Positions 18,907-27,602 of a DNA stretch of 64,000 nucleotides are shown here, piece after piece. Origin of the DNA: Bacteroidia bacterium (GTDB lineage Bacteria; Bacteroidota; Bacteroidia; Bacteroidales; UBA932); NCBI GenBank assembly GCA_009929175.1, contig SABC01000001.1, forward strand, positions 1 through 64,000. The letters run 5' to 3'. Below the pieces are notes generated by a model. The model ran no database searches, was not told the origin of the DNA, and saw nothing but the letters and a program-made list of their open reading frames with translations. Each line of letters opens with the position of its first letter. The first letter of the stretch is position 1. The translations under genes and the position numbers were made by a program.

Positions 18907-20049
18907 ATGGAAAATTATCTTTACTTAAAGGAGATCTTCAAAGGTATAGGATCCCTTGTGGCTGCCACCCTGGTCATCTCTATTCTCTTCATCTTTTTCT
19001 TTGTAAAATTCAAGGATTCCCTCTCATTTGAGGCAAAACACCAGCTAAAGTCAATTGGAGTAAGCTTTTTGTTTTTGCTTTTACTGGTTATCCTCAGGAT
19101 GATTGTACCATGGTCTTTCAGTGAAACCAACAACCAACTATACATGTTACTCACATCGGGCTTGGTCGTACAACTATTCTTGCCTGTCCAAATATATTTG
19201 ATGCAAAAAGTACACAGCTATTTAGCAACATTAAAATCCGTATTGTCATTGAATTTCACGGTACTTGCAACTAACATACTTTTACTTTTCTTTGCACTAA
19301 ACCTGGATAACACAATAATTATTGCATTAAGACACCTTATACAGACTGCTGCTATTGCAGTTATCATATATCACCTCACGGCTATTTACAGAATATTCAA
19401 AGAGACAAATACAAACGGTACAAAGGAGCATTTTATTTTCCTGACCGACATTATGATTTTTTCACTCATCTCTGCAGTCATATTGGTTATGTTTGGCTCC
19501 ATGTATATTGGAATCAGCGTATTCAAGGCAGAGGCCCTTAAACTTTTACTCTTAGCTGTCAACCTGGCACTTCTTGTTAAAATCCTCTATTATTCCGCTG
19601 CAAAATCAGAAGATGGAGAACTTAATTTTTCCAGGGCCAACCAATTTGACTTACAAGATTTAAAAAAAACAAATAGCCGTTTCGAAGAACTAAAAGAGAG
19701 GCTTCTGACCTACTTTGAGACCGAAAAACCATACCTGGACAGCAAATTGAACATCAAACAGGTTTCGGTTTACCTGTACTCCAACAAAACATATCTTTCA
19801 CGTATGATCAATGAGAACTTTGACAGTAACTTCAGCCAGTTTGTGAACCAGCACAGGGTTGAGGAGGCTAAGAGGTTGTTTGCAGACGATACCAAACTTT
19901 CAATACAACAATTGTGCGATTTGTCCGGCTTTGGATCAACTGCCACATTCACCATGGCATTCAGGATCTTCACCGGCAAAACCCCGGCCGACTGGTGCCG
20001 CGAATACAAGATAAAATCTAAAAATGGAGGTGACAAGGAAAACATTTGA
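18907..20049 (+). CDS. AraC-family regulator with membrane N-terminal domain
   Basis: 380 residues from ATG 18907 (MENYLYLKEIFKGIG). A TTG at 18883 extends the frame but lies inside the promoter. Residues about 15-245 contain six or seven hydrophobic segments, then a short linker, and a C-terminal AraC HTH domain (about 280-375) with QVSVYLYSNKTYLSRMI and the second helix pair IQQLCDLSGFGSTATFTMAFRIFTGKTP. It is therefore a membrane-bound one-component regulator: a signal at the envelope would change DNA binding. Targets are unknown; candidates are the YitT genes upstream or itself. The next AraC gene begins one base after its stop. Confidence 0.87.
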   Translation: MENYLYLKEIFKGIGSLVAATLVISILFIFFFVKFKDSLSFEAKHQLKSIGVSFLFLLLLVILRMIVPWSFSETNNQLYMLLTSGLVVQLFLPVQIYLMQKVHSYLATLKSVLSLNFTVLATNILLLFFALNLDNTIIIALRHLIQTAAIAVIIYHLTAIYRIFKETNTNGTKEHFIFLTDIMIFSLISAVILVMFGSMYIGISVFKAEALKLLLLAVNLALLVKILYYSAAKSEDGELNFSRANQFDLQDLKKTNSRFEELKERLLTYFETEKPYLDSKLNIKQVSVYLYSNKTYLSRMINENFDSNFSQFVNQHRVEEAKRLFADDTKLSIQQLCDLSGFGSTATFTMAFRIFTGKTPADWCREYKIKSKNGGDKENI

Positions 20050-20050
20050 T

Positions 20051-20503
20051 ATGTTTTTTGCAAAAACAGCATACTTGTTTCAATGGAAAAGTAGAAAAAG
20101 GAGCATTATCAAACCAAAGGCGGTCTGCCCCTCAATTGCTATAATGGAACGATGCGATAAGGTTATGGCTGTGAAAAAGCTTTTCTTACATCAAAATCTT
20201 AAGATTTCGGTACTGGCACGTGAAGTTGGAACAAACAGGAGTTACCTCTCAGTTTCCATCAGGGAGGTAAAGTGCAAATCCTTCTCTCAATACATTAACC
20301 ATTATCGGATCGAACACGCAAAATATTTAATGAGGGAGAAAAAAGAATACCCTCCGGTGATTCCGGAGGGTATTGATCCGATGGAAGAGATTGCGCTGGC
20401 ATCTGGTTTCTCTTCGTCACGCACTTTCATTCGTCAATTCCGTTTGAAGGAAGGCACAACTCCTGCCCGCTACCGCAAGGCTGTACTAATGGGAGTCCGG
20501 TAA
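20051..20503 (+). CDS. Small AraC-type HTH protein
   Basis: 150 residues from ATG 20051, placed one base after the preceding stop; ATG 20024 in the same frame would add nine residues overlapping the upstream gene. The protein is almost only an AraC-type double HTH: LKISVLAREVGTNRSYLSVSI and, later, MEEIALASGFSSSRTFIRQFRLKEGTTPARYRK. Between the halves sits an extra segment, KKEYPPVIPEGIDP, whose DNA forms a perfect hairpin. The N-terminal 35 residues (basic, KSRKRSIIKPK) have no clear domain. It resembles the C-terminus of the preceding regulator and may have come from duplication with loss of the membrane part. It could act as a partner or antagonist on the same sites; not shown. Confidence 0.75.
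   Translation: MFFAKTAYLFQWKSRKRSIIKPKAVCPSIAIMERCDKVMAVKKLFLHQNLKISVLAREVGTNRSYLSVSIREVKCKSFSQYINHYRIEHAKYLMREKKEYPPVIPEGIDPMEEIALASGFSSSRTFIRQFRLKEGTTPARYRKAVLMGVR
20346..20374. other. Perfect 12-bp hairpin inside the small AraC gene
   Basis: AATACCCTCCGG (20346-20357) and CCGGAGGGTATT (20363-20374) form an uninterrupted 12-bp stem around a 5-base loop. It lies in the coding sequence for the linker between the two HTH halves and has no T-run after it. Confidence 0.8.
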
Positions 20504-20510
20504 AAACCCC

Positions 20511-21812
20511 TCAATCTTTCCTGAGTTTGAACTCTACCGGGACAGAGATCTTTACCCGTACCGGTTTCCCGTTGATTGTAGCCGGTTTCCATTTGGGAGA
20601 AACCATGATAACACGCAGGGCCTCGGCATCGAGCAGATGGTGCACACTTTTGGTCACCTGTGCATCGGTTACCGTGCCGTCCCTTTCCACAACGAAGTCT
20701 ACCACAACCCGGCCCTGGATACCCAGGTCAATTGCTTCCTGCGGGTAACGAAGGTAATGGTAAACCCAGTCATCCATAAACTTGCGCTCGTCTCCCTTCA
20801 TGTAGGCGGCTCTTTGGTCGGTTTCTACTTGTGAGTATATCTCCTTCTCCCCGCTATTGTCGAACTCCTCTGCCAACACTGTTCTGGGAAGCATTTCATC
20901 CATATTGGCAACTGTGCGGGAAAGATTGAGCAGGTATTGTGTAAGGTGCTCCATTGTCCGGTAGTTCAGTTTATCAGGGGTATCTTTGACAGTATGGTAA
21001 TCGCCGTGAAGCTTTGTTGTAAAGAGTGCTACAGGAATTCCAAGATTTGCAAACACCTGGTGGTCACTGGGAAAATAGTCCTTGGCGTGTATCTGGGGCA
21101 AAAACATAAGGGGCATATCTGCCACATCCCGTAAAACTGTCTCCAGTAGGGTATGAGGCAACACTGTATATACATCAATATCCTCTTTACCCGAGCCTCT
21201 TCCCACCATATCAAGGTTGATCATCAACGAAATTTTTTGTGTGTGGGCAAATGCCCTGTTGGCAAAATACCAAGAACCATTCATTCCTCTCTCTTCTGCA
21301 CCAAAAGCCACAAAAATCACGGAACGGCGGAAGTTGAAGGACTCCGCTTTTACCAAACGGGCCAGCTCCAACAATACAGCCACCCCCGAAGCATTGTCGT
21401 CGGCTCCGCGGAAAATCTGCCTTTTTTCTTGGCCATTTACAACCAAGTCATTGTAACCCAAGTGGTCGTAGTGTGCACCTATCACAATGTACTCATCTTT
21501 TAGTTTGGGATCCCATCCTTCTATAATGGCCACCACGTTTTGGGAGCGCAAGGTATCGTTTCCGGCGGCAAGCAAAGAGAAATCCTGCCCCGGATGGGGG
21601 TAGAGCAACTCCAGACCATCATTTGCAAACACCTTTTCTATATAACGTGCTGCCTTGTATTCATGAATGGTTGCCGAGCCTCTCCCCATTAGTGAATCGG
21701 CTGTGAGCACCATAACATCCTTCCTCATTCTGGACACTGCCCCAGTTTGGGCAAATAGCCCTGTGGTACAAAGTACCGACAGAGCTATTGTCAATAAAAA
21801 CCTTCTTTTCAT
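20511..21812 (-). CDS. M28-family zinc aminopeptidase fused to a TonB C-terminal domain
   Basis: 433 residues with a cleavable signal peptide ending in LFAQ. Residues about 30-310 are an M28 peptidase: zinc ligands are visible in GAHYDHLGY, GADDNASG, GAEERGMNG, LDMVGRG and the late KLHGDYHTVKDTPD. Residues about 330-433 are a TonB C-terminal domain (RYPQEAIDLGIQGRVVVDFVVERDGTVTDAQV and PVRVKISVPVEF). The enzyme would cleave N-terminal residues from peptides in the periplasm or outside. The fused TonB domain lacks the N-terminal membrane anchor and Pro-rich linker of a working TonB, so it more likely binds envelope components. Last of four minus-strand genes (SPOR, gcvT, VOC, M28); overlaps the VOC gene by 4 bases. 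Confidence 0.9.
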   Translation of the reverse strand: MKRRFLLTIALSVLCTTGLFAQTGAVSRMRKDVMVLTADSLMGRGSATIHEYKAARYIEKVFANDGLELLYPHPGQDFSLLAAGNDTLRSQNVVAIIEGWDPKLKDEYIVIGAHYDHLGYNDLVVNGQEKRQIFRGADDNASGVAVLLELARLVKAESFNFRRSVIFVAFGAEERGMNGSWYFANRAFAHTQKISLMINLDMVGRGSGKEDIDVYTVLPHTLLETVLRDVADMPLMFLPQIHAKDYFPSDHQVFANLGIPVALFTTKLHGDYHTVKDTPDKLNYRTMEHLTQYLLNLSRTVANMDEMLPRTVLAEEFDNSGEKEIYSQVETDQRAAYMKGDERKFMDDWVYHYLRYPQEAIDLGIQGRVVVDFVVERDGTVTDAQVTKSVHHLLDAEALRVIMVSPKWKPATINGKPVRVKISVPVEFKLRKD

Positions 21813-22189
21813 ATCTGTTTTTTAGGAGGTAAAACCTCCAGCCAGTAACCATCCGGGTCGTTTATGAAGTAAATTCCCATACCTGGGTTCTCATAACAAA
21901 TACACCCCATCTTTTCGTGTTTGGAATGTGCCTGTTCAAAGTCGTCGGTGCGGAATGCCAGGTGGAACTCATTATCGCCCAAATTGTACGGCCTGTCCCA
22001 ATCGCGAAGCCATGTGAGCTCCAGTTGGTGCTCCGAGGAGCCGTCCGACAAATAGACAATTACAAAAGAGCCGTCTTCCGGGGTAATCCTGCGCACCTCC
22101 TCCAGGCCGAGGGCTTCGCGATAAAACTCCATGCTCTTTGCAAGGTCCCTGACATTAATATTGTTGTGTATGAATCTGAATTTTGCCAT
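21809..22189 (-). CDS. VOC-family protein, glyoxalase I-like
   Basis: 126 residues, a two-module glyoxalase/bleomycin-resistance fold. The start FRFIHNNINVRDLAKSMEFYREALGL, the mid-motif LELTWLRDW, the HLAFRTDDFEQAH segment and the end IYFINDPDGYWLEVLPP are those of lactoylglutathione lyase-type proteins. Metal ligands would be His near residue 8, Glu in QLELTW, His in FHLAF and Glu in WLEV. It may remove methylglyoxal; Bacteroidota often lack glutathione, so the true thiol is uncertain. It lies 4 bases after gcvT and overlaps the M28 gene. Confidence 0.83.
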   Translation of the reverse strand: MAKFRFIHNNINVRDLAKSMEFYREALGLEEVRRITPEDGSFVIVYLSDGSSEHQLELTWLRDWDRPYNLGDNEFHLAFRTDDFEQAHSKHEKMGCICYENPGMGIYFINDPDGYWLEVLPPKKQI

Positions 22190-22193
22190 TTAA

Positions 22194-23300
22194 CTACTTT
22201 TTGTAAAAAGGAGGCCTGACAACCTCTGCTTTTAAAAGTTTGTCTCTTACTTTAATGAATATTTCGCTGCCGGCTTTCGCATATTCAGGTTTCACATAGG
22301 CCATTCCTACAGGTTTCTTAACAGCAGGGGCCATTGTTCCGGAGGTAACCACACCAATTTCCGTGCCGTTTGCATCACAAACCACATACCCATGGCGGGG
22401 AATTCCACGGTCTTTGAGCTCAAACCCGCACAGTTTTCGCGACACTCCATCAGCTTTTTGCTTGAGGTACAAATCCTTGTCAATAAAGTCACCTTTGGCA
22501 TCACTGAATTTTGTAATCCATCCCAGTCCCGCCTCAATGGGAGAGGTGGTATCGTCAATATCGTTCCCGTAAAGGCAAAAGCCCATCTCTAAACGTAGTG
22601 TGTCACGAGCCCCCAGCCCTATTGGCCTGATATCGAAATCTGCACCCGCTTCGAACACAGCGTTCCAAAGTTTGTCGGCATCTTCGTTGGCCACATAAAT
22701 CTCACACCCGCCGGAGCCTGTGTAACCAGTGATTGAAAATATGGCATCTTTGATCCCCGCAATTGTAACTTTTTTAAAGGTATAATACTCCATTGAAGTA
22801 ATATCCTCTTCTACAATTTTTTGCATCGCCTTGATTGCAAGTGGCCCCTGAATTGCAAGCTGGCAAATCTCTTCCGATGCATTGTACAGCTCTTTCCCCG
22901 GGGTAATTCCAAACTTGGGGGCAAAAGCACATAAATGATCGTAGTCCTTTTGGGTATTGGATGCATTTACAACAAGCAGGTAGGTTTGTCCGTCCACACA
23001 ATAAACCAGCAGGTCGTCAACTATGCCGCCTTTGCCATTGGGAAAACAGGAATATTGCACTTTCCCCGGGGTCAAAAGGGATACATCATTGGAGGTTGTG
23101 TATTGAAGGAACGAAAGGGCATTTGGACCTTTTACCCAAATTTCCCCCATGTGGGAAACATCAAACACCCCCACCTTTTCACGGACATGGTTGTGTTCTT
23201 CATTTATCCCGAAATACTCCACCGGCATATTGTATCCGGCAAAAGGTACCATTTTGGCACCAAGTTCAATGTGCTTTGCAGTAAATGCAGTAGTTTTCAT
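22194..23300 (-). CDS. gcvT: Glycine cleavage system T protein (aminomethyltransferase)
   Basis: 368 residues, a normal length for GcvT. It transfers the methylene group from the H-protein aminomethyl arm to tetrahydrofolate. Family features: the start [26 protein letters not shown], the VSHMGEI motif, [11 protein letters not shown], the [16 protein letters not shown] folate site and [20 protein letters not shown]. The gcvH and gcvP genes are not in the window. It sits between a SPOR lipoprotein and a VOC protein, all on the minus strand with gaps under 20 bases. Glycine cleavage would feed C1 units and NADH, relevant to amino-acid fermentation. Confidence 0.95.
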   Translation of the reverse strand: MKTTAFTAKHIELGAKMVPFAGYNMPVEYFGINEEHNHVREKVGVFDVSHMGEIWVKGPNALSFLQYTTSNDVSLLTPGKVQYSCFPNGKGGIVDDLLVYCVDGQTYLLVVNASNTQKDYDHLCAFAPKFGITPGKELYNASEEICQLAIQGPLAIKAMQKIVEEDITSMEYYTFKKVTIAGIKDAIFSITGYTGSGGCEIYVANEDADKLWNAVFEAGADFDIRPIGLGARDTLRLEMGFCLYGNDIDDTTSPIEAGLGWITKFSDAKGDFIDKDLYLKQKADGVSRKLCGFELKDRGIPRHGYVVCDANGTEIGVVTSGTMAPAVKKPVGMAYVKPEYAKAGSEIFIKVRDKLLKAEVVRPPFYKK

Positions 23301-23316
23301 ATTGGATTTTTATTTT

Positions 23317-23811
23317 TTAGTTGTGTAAATTTTGCTTTATATCATAAACCCAAACATCATCAGGAGCATACCCTTGGTCCAACAGTTTGTACATTTGGTT
23401 GAATGCATGTGAGACCTTGTCGAAGGCACTCACGGAAACAGCCTCGAAACCGTTCCTGAAGCTAAACACCACAGGTGAATACCCCTTCTCTTTGAGAGCT
23501 TGTACCATCCTTGCAGAGTTTGAATAGTCCTTGAAGCTTCCCATGATAACGTGGAACCTTTTATCTGTAACAAGTTTTTTGGGCTGCTGTTCCAAAACCG
23601 CTGCAGAATCGGCTGCTGCTTTGGCAGAATCCAGGGTTGCCCTTTCAATGGAATCAGCGATACGCATCTGGGCTTCCATCCTCTGTTGCTCGTTTTTGAG
23701 GGCCTCGATATCTTCCGATGTTGCCATGCCAAGCTGCGATCTCACCCAATCGCATCCCGTAACTATCATTATGGCAATGATAATGGTTGTAAAAAATTTG
23801 GCCGTTCTCAT
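23317..23811 (-). CDS. SPOR-domain lipoprotein
   Basis: 164 residues. The N-terminus FFTTIIIAIMIVTGC carries a lipobox (Cys about 20), so it is an envelope lipoprotein. A predicted coiled segment rich in Glu, Ala and Gln (about 30-75) is followed by a SPOR domain (about 85-155) with RFHVIMGSFKDYSNSARMVQALKEKGYSPVV. SPOR domains bind denuded peptidoglycan at division sites. A minus-strand TACTTTTG box at 23852-23845 lies about 35 bases upstream, so this is the first gene of the SPOR-gcvT-VOC-M28 group. Why a division-type protein leads a metabolic group is unclear. Confidence 0.85.
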   Translation of the reverse strand: MRTAKFFTTIIIAIMIVTGCDWVRSQLGMATSEDIEALKNEQQRMEAQMRIADSIERATLDSAKAAADSAAVLEQQPKKLVTDKRFHVIMGSFKDYSNSARMVQALKEKGYSPVVFSFRNGFEAVSVSAFDKVSHAFNQMYKLLDQGYAPDDVWVYDIKQNLHN

Positions 23812-23844
23812 AATTGGTTAGTGTTAAGGATTTTTGTATGTAGG

Positions 23845-23852
23845 CAAAAGTA
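23845..23852 (-). promoter_or_regulatory. -7 box for the SPOR-gcvT-VOC-M28 genes
   Basis: TACTTTTG on the minus strand, 33 bases before the ATG at 23811. No clear TTTG at -33. Confidence 0.4.
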
Positions 23853-23882
23853 ACATTTTTAGTGTAAAGGAAAAAATAAATG

Positions 23883-23890
23883 TATATTTG
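23883..23890 (+). promoter_or_regulatory. -7 box for the capA-like gene
   Basis: TATATTTG on the plus strand, 14 bases before the ATG at 23905. No clear TTTG at -33. Confidence 0.45.
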
Positions 23891-23904
23891 GAGCCATTAA
23901 GGCA

Positions 23905-24978
23905 ATGATCAATATTCTATTCATATCCCTGCAGCTTTTTACTGCACTGTGGCCTAGGGAGAGCGACACTTTGAAGATGCTTTTCCTTGGCGATGTTATG
24001 CAGCATGAATCACAACTTCAATCGGCCTATGACGGGAGCACCGGGAAAGGTGACCCCGACAGTTACGACTACTCCCCCTATTTCAAATACCTGAAGCCCT
24101 GGTTTTCCAAAGCAGATATCGTTGCAGCCAATATGGAAACGACATTCGCCCCACCCCCTTACAGCGGCTATCCTGTTTTTGCATCACCCTCATCCCTTGC
24201 AAAGGAGGCACACAGGGCGGGCATCAACCTCTTCTTTGCAGCCAACAACCACTCTGCCGACAAAGGTGCCCGCGGGCTCAAAGGCTCCCTGGAGTTGTTC
24301 CGGGAGATGGGTATACCTTTTACCGGTATTTATGAAAACAGCGAGGTTGCCCATCGGGAACATCCACTTATAATAGAAAAGGAAGGCTTCAAAATAGCCA
24401 TATTGAACTACACTTATGGCACAAACGGGATCGAAGTACCTCATCCCTACATTGTAAAACAACTGGACAGCACCCTGGTCCGGAAAGAGCTCGAACGGGC
24501 ACAACATCTCTCTCCCGACTGTATAATAGTTTCGGTCCATTGGGGCCAAGAGTACTCACTAGAGCCCTCTGCCTCCCAAAAAAAATGGGAAAACCTCTTT
24601 TACAGCAACGGAGCAGACCTGGTGATAGGCTCCCACCCACACGTGCCCCAAAAGGCAGTTGCCTACTCCGACTCCACCGGCAAAGTCAAAAGGATCACAG
24701 TCTATTCCCTGGGCAACGCCATATCCAACATGAGTGCCAAAAACACACGGGTGGGCATTATGCTGGAAGTAAACCTCATAAAGGAGCATTTCACAGGGAG
24801 CATATGGTTTGGAGAGCCTGTAGTGCATTATATTTGGACCAGCCGCCCCACAGCCACCGGAGGGTACTACACCATTTTACCAATGAAGCAGTACCTGGAA
24901 AACCCCCAACAATACCACATAAAAGGGGAAAAGCAACTTATAAAGAATTATTATAATTATTTCAAAAGCAATCAATGA
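23905..24978 (+). CDS. CapA-family metallophosphatase-like protein
   Basis: 357 residues. The N-terminus (INILFISLQLFTALWP) is a short hydrophobic segment that may be a signal peptide. The CapA/PgsA fold is shown by LFLGDVMQHESQ (first metal motif), AANMETTFAPP, AANNHSADKGARGL (the NNH motif), IVSVHWGQEYS and VIGSHPHVPQ. CapA-type proteins take part in poly-gamma-glutamate capsule export, but many relatives serve other roles and no capB or capC is present. The stop overlaps the start of phoH by 4 bases, an unusual pairing. Confidence 0.87.
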   Translation: MINILFISLQLFTALWPRESDTLKMLFLGDVMQHESQLQSAYDGSTGKGDPDSYDYSPYFKYLKPWFSKADIVAANMETTFAPPPYSGYPVFASPSSLAKEAHRAGINLFFAANNHSADKGARGLKGSLELFREMGIPFTGIYENSEVAHREHPLIIEKEGFKIAILNYTYGTNGIEVPHPYIVKQLDSTLVRKELERAQHLSPDCIIVSVHWGQEYSLEPSASQKKWENLFYSNGADLVIGSHPHVPQKAVAYSDSTGKVKRITVYSLGNAISNMSAKNTRVGIMLEVNLIKEHFTGSIWFGEPVVHYIWTSRPTATGGYYTILPMKQYLENPQQYHIKGEKQLIKNYYNYFKSNQ

Positions 24979-25946
24979 CAGACCGGATAATAGTGTTGGA
25001 AGAGATAGATCCCGTGGACATATACGGGGTCAACAACAAGATAATTGACAGATTGATTTCGTACTACCCAAAGATGAAAGTTGCCGCCAGAGGCTCCGAA
25101 ATATTTCTCAGGGGAAGTGAAGAGGAGATACACAGTTTTGAATCAAAGATAGAGGCTTTGATCATGGTCAGGCGCAAAAAGCGACGGCTCAACGAAGACG
25201 ACGTGGACAAGCTGTTTGAACACACGGTTTCACAAGAAATTCCCGAAGAGGATAGCAACGAAAACATCATAGTTTTCGGAAACGAGGGCAAAATTGTGAG
25301 GGCCCGCACCAAAAACCAAATCAAGCTTGTGGAGGCGTACGGTAAGAGCGACCTTGTATTTGCCCTGGGGCCGGCAGGGACCGGCAAAACTTACACAGCA
25401 ATAGCCCTTGCAGTAAGGGCCCTTAAAAACCGGGAGGTGAAGAAACTGATCCTTACCCGCCCTGCTGTTGAGGCCGGGGAGAGGCTGGGATTCCTTCCAG
25501 GGGATATGAGGGAAAAATTGGACCCATACCTTCAACCCCTGTACGATGCCCTGAGGGATATGATACCGCCCAAAAGGCTTGCCGATCTCATGGAAGAGGG
25601 GATAATACAGATTGCACCATTGGCATTCATGCGAGGCCGTACCCTGGAAAGTGCTTTTGTGATTCTCGATGAGGCCCAAAACACAACCATGGGACAACTA
25701 AAGATGTTCCTCACACGAATGGGTAACAACTCTAAGTTTATTGTTACCGGCGATGCAACCCAGATTGACCTGCCCAAAAAGAGTGACTCTGGCTTGAAAA
25801 AGGGGATAGCACTTGTGGAAAATCTCAAAGGAGTATCGGTAATCAACTTTGACCGCGAAGATATTGTCCGGCATCCTCTTGTAAGTCAAATAGTAATGGC
25901 TTTTGAAAACGGAGAAGGCAAAGAATCCGGCCAATCTGTTGAATAG
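24975..25946 (+). CDS. phoH: PhoH-like ATPase
   Basis: 323 residues. The N-terminal 100 residues form a small KH-like segment (VDIYGVNNKIIDRLISYYPKM). The ATPase domain has Walker A GPAGTGKTYTA (about residue 135), Walker B VILDEAQNTT and the sensor GDATQIDLP. PhoH proteins are linked to RNA metabolism (neighbours of YbeY in many genomes) and to phosphate stress; ybeY is not here. Overlap of 4 bases with the capA-like gene implies coupling. A hairpin spans the stop codon and would terminate towards the convergent gene. Confidence 0.92.
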   Translation: MTDRIIVLEEIDPVDIYGVNNKIIDRLISYYPKMKVAARGSEIFLRGSEEEIHSFESKIEALIMVRRKKRRLNEDDVDKLFEHTVSQEIPEEDSNENIIVFGNEGKIVRARTKNQIKLVEAYGKSDLVFALGPAGTGKTYTAIALAVRALKNREVKKLILTRPAVEAGERLGFLPGDMREKLDPYLQPLYDALRDMIPPKRLADLMEEGIIQIAPLAFMRGRTLESAFVILDEAQNTTMGQLKMFLTRMGNNSKFIVTGDATQIDLPKKSDSGLKKGIALVENLKGVSVINFDREDIVRHPLVSQIVMAFENGEGKESGQSVE

Positions 25947-25954
25947 ACTGGCCG
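25928..25954. terminator. Hairpin between convergent phoH and D-aminoacylase genes
   Basis: CGGCCA (25928-25933) pairs with TGGCCG (25949-25954), extended by TCT/AGA after one mismatch. It overlaps the phoH stop codon and lies 9 bases from the convergent stop at 25963; no strong T-run on either side. Confidence 0.45.
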
Positions 25955-25962
25955 TATTATCT

Positions 25963-27591
25963 TTATGACCTGCCAAGCAAGATCCCTCCCCTGCCTTGTA
26001 AAACTTTTCCATTGGAAATGGTATGTATGCCGTTTACAAGCACTTCGTTGATGCCCGGGCCAAACTGATGGGGAGATTCGAAGGTGGCTGCATCGGCAAT
26101 CACCAGAGGGTCTATCACAACAATATCGGCAAAATAACCGGGGATTATAGAGCCTCTCTCCTTGAGCCTTAGTCTAGATGCCGGGAACGAAGTACATTTA
26201 CGGATGGCATCTGAGAGTCCCATCAACTTTTCGTCCCTGCAATATTTTCCCAAAAAACGGGGGAATGTACCATATGACCTTGGATGGGGCATGGTTTGCC
26301 CCAGAGGTCCTACGGGAGAATAGACGCTGCCGTCCGAAGCAGGCATACCCAATCTGTGCGACAGGAATAACTTTACGTTTTCTTCGGTCATGGCAAAGCC
26401 AATTATACTGACGGAGACATTCTCCTCAACCAGCAGATCCCTTATGAATGGCCATGGATCCTTGCCGGTTATGGCGCAGCACTCCTCCACGTTCTTTCCT
26501 ATGAATTGCTTGTTGGTCTCTTGTTTGCACGATGTAACCACAACATTTGCCGGACCACCAAGCCGCTGTATCCGTGAAAGGGCATACTCCCCGATTCTTG
26601 CAGATTCCTCTTTGTCCTTCAAACGGGCAATGATTTCGTCTCGTGTCCCCTCTCTTTTGTCCAGAGGAATAAATGACGACATCCCAGTCGAGAAAGCAGT
26701 GTAGGGGTAACGGTCAAAAGCAATATCAATCCCCTCTTCCTCTGCCTTTTCTATCATTTTGAGCAAAGCGGGAGCCTTGTGCCAGTTGGCAGCATTCTGT
26801 GCCTTAAGGTGTGATATCTGTAACCTTACTCCCGATTTACGGGCAATCTCTATGGCCTCTGCAACAGACTCCTCTACCCTGTCATCTTCGTTTCGCATAT
26901 GGATGGCAAACAATCCGTCATATGAGGCAACCACCTTGCATAGCTCGGCTATCTCTTCGTTGGTGGCATAAGAACCGGGTGTGTATTCAAGCCCACAAGA
27001 GATTCCTGCCGAACCCTGTTCCATTTGGAGTGCCATGATTTTCTTCATTTGCTCCAACTGTTCTGGAGTGCACCTTATGTCGTTATCCCCTACCACAAAT
27101 TGCCTTAACGAGCCCTGGCCGGTGTAGGTCCCGTAATTGATTCCTGTTTCCGAAGGAAGGGAGGAGTAAAAGCCGTCAAGGTCCTGGTGTCTCCTTCCGG
27201 GGAACGGGCTCTCCCCACAGTTGCCGCCAATATCGGTTGTAACCCCCTGCATTATACGGCTGTCGCCAAGAGGAGCGTCAATCAAATTTCCATCGGTATG
27301 GGTGTGGATGTCAATAAACCCGGGAGACACCACTTTTCCCCCGGCATCAATGATTTTGTCGGCACTCTCACCCAGTGAGGCCGCTATGGCAGAAATCCTG
27401 CCATTTTTTATACCCACCTCACCCGGGAACGGAGCACCCCCTTCGCCATTATAGATTACACCACCCTTGATAATGGTATCAAACCTGTTGTTTGCCCTGA
27501 GCATTTCACTCCCGGCAAATCCTAGCCCAATGGAAGCACCTGCAATTACAGAGCTCCTGATGAACTCCCTTCTGGAAATTTTTCCACTCAT
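25963..27591 (-). CDS. N-acyl-D-amino-acid deacylase family amidohydrolase, Tat-exported
   Basis: 542 residues. The N-terminus SRREFIRSSVIAGASIGLGF is a twin-arginine signal, so the enzyme is likely folded in the cytoplasm and then exported. The amidohydrolase barrel has VSPGFIDIHTHTDGN (first metal motif), GGNCGESPFP, CGLEYTPGSYA, IHMRNEDDRVEESV, LQISHLKAQN and a late HPRSYGTFPRFLGKY block, all typical of D-aminoacylase/dihydroorotase-like members. It would free D-amino acids from N-acyl forms, perhaps from peptidoglycan-derived or D-amino-acid-containing peptides. Followed 11 bases upstream by apbE on the same strand. Confidence 0.9.
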   Translation of the reverse strand: MSGKISRREFIRSSVIAGASIGLGFAGSEMLRANNRFDTIIKGGVIYNGEGGAPFPGEVGIKNGRISAIAASLGESADKIIDAGGKVVSPGFIDIHTHTDGNLIDAPLGDSRIMQGVTTDIGGNCGESPFPGRRHQDLDGFYSSLPSETGINYGTYTGQGSLRQFVVGDNDIRCTPEQLEQMKKIMALQMEQGSAGISCGLEYTPGSYATNEEIAELCKVVASYDGLFAIHMRNEDDRVEESVAEAIEIARKSGVRLQISHLKAQNAANWHKAPALLKMIEKAEEEGIDIAFDRYPYTAFSTGMSSFIPLDKREGTRDEIIARLKDKEESARIGEYALSRIQRLGGPANVVVTSCKQETNKQFIGKNVEECCAITGKDPWPFIRDLLVEENVSVSIIGFAMTEENVKLFLSHRLGMPASDGSVYSPVGPLGQTMPHPRSYGTFPRFLGKYCRDEKLMGLSDAIRKCTSFPASRLRLKERGSIIPGYFADIVVIDPLVIADAATFESPHQFGPGINEVLVNGIHTISNGKVLQGRGGILLGRS

Positions 27592-27602
27592 GATATTTAA
27601 GT

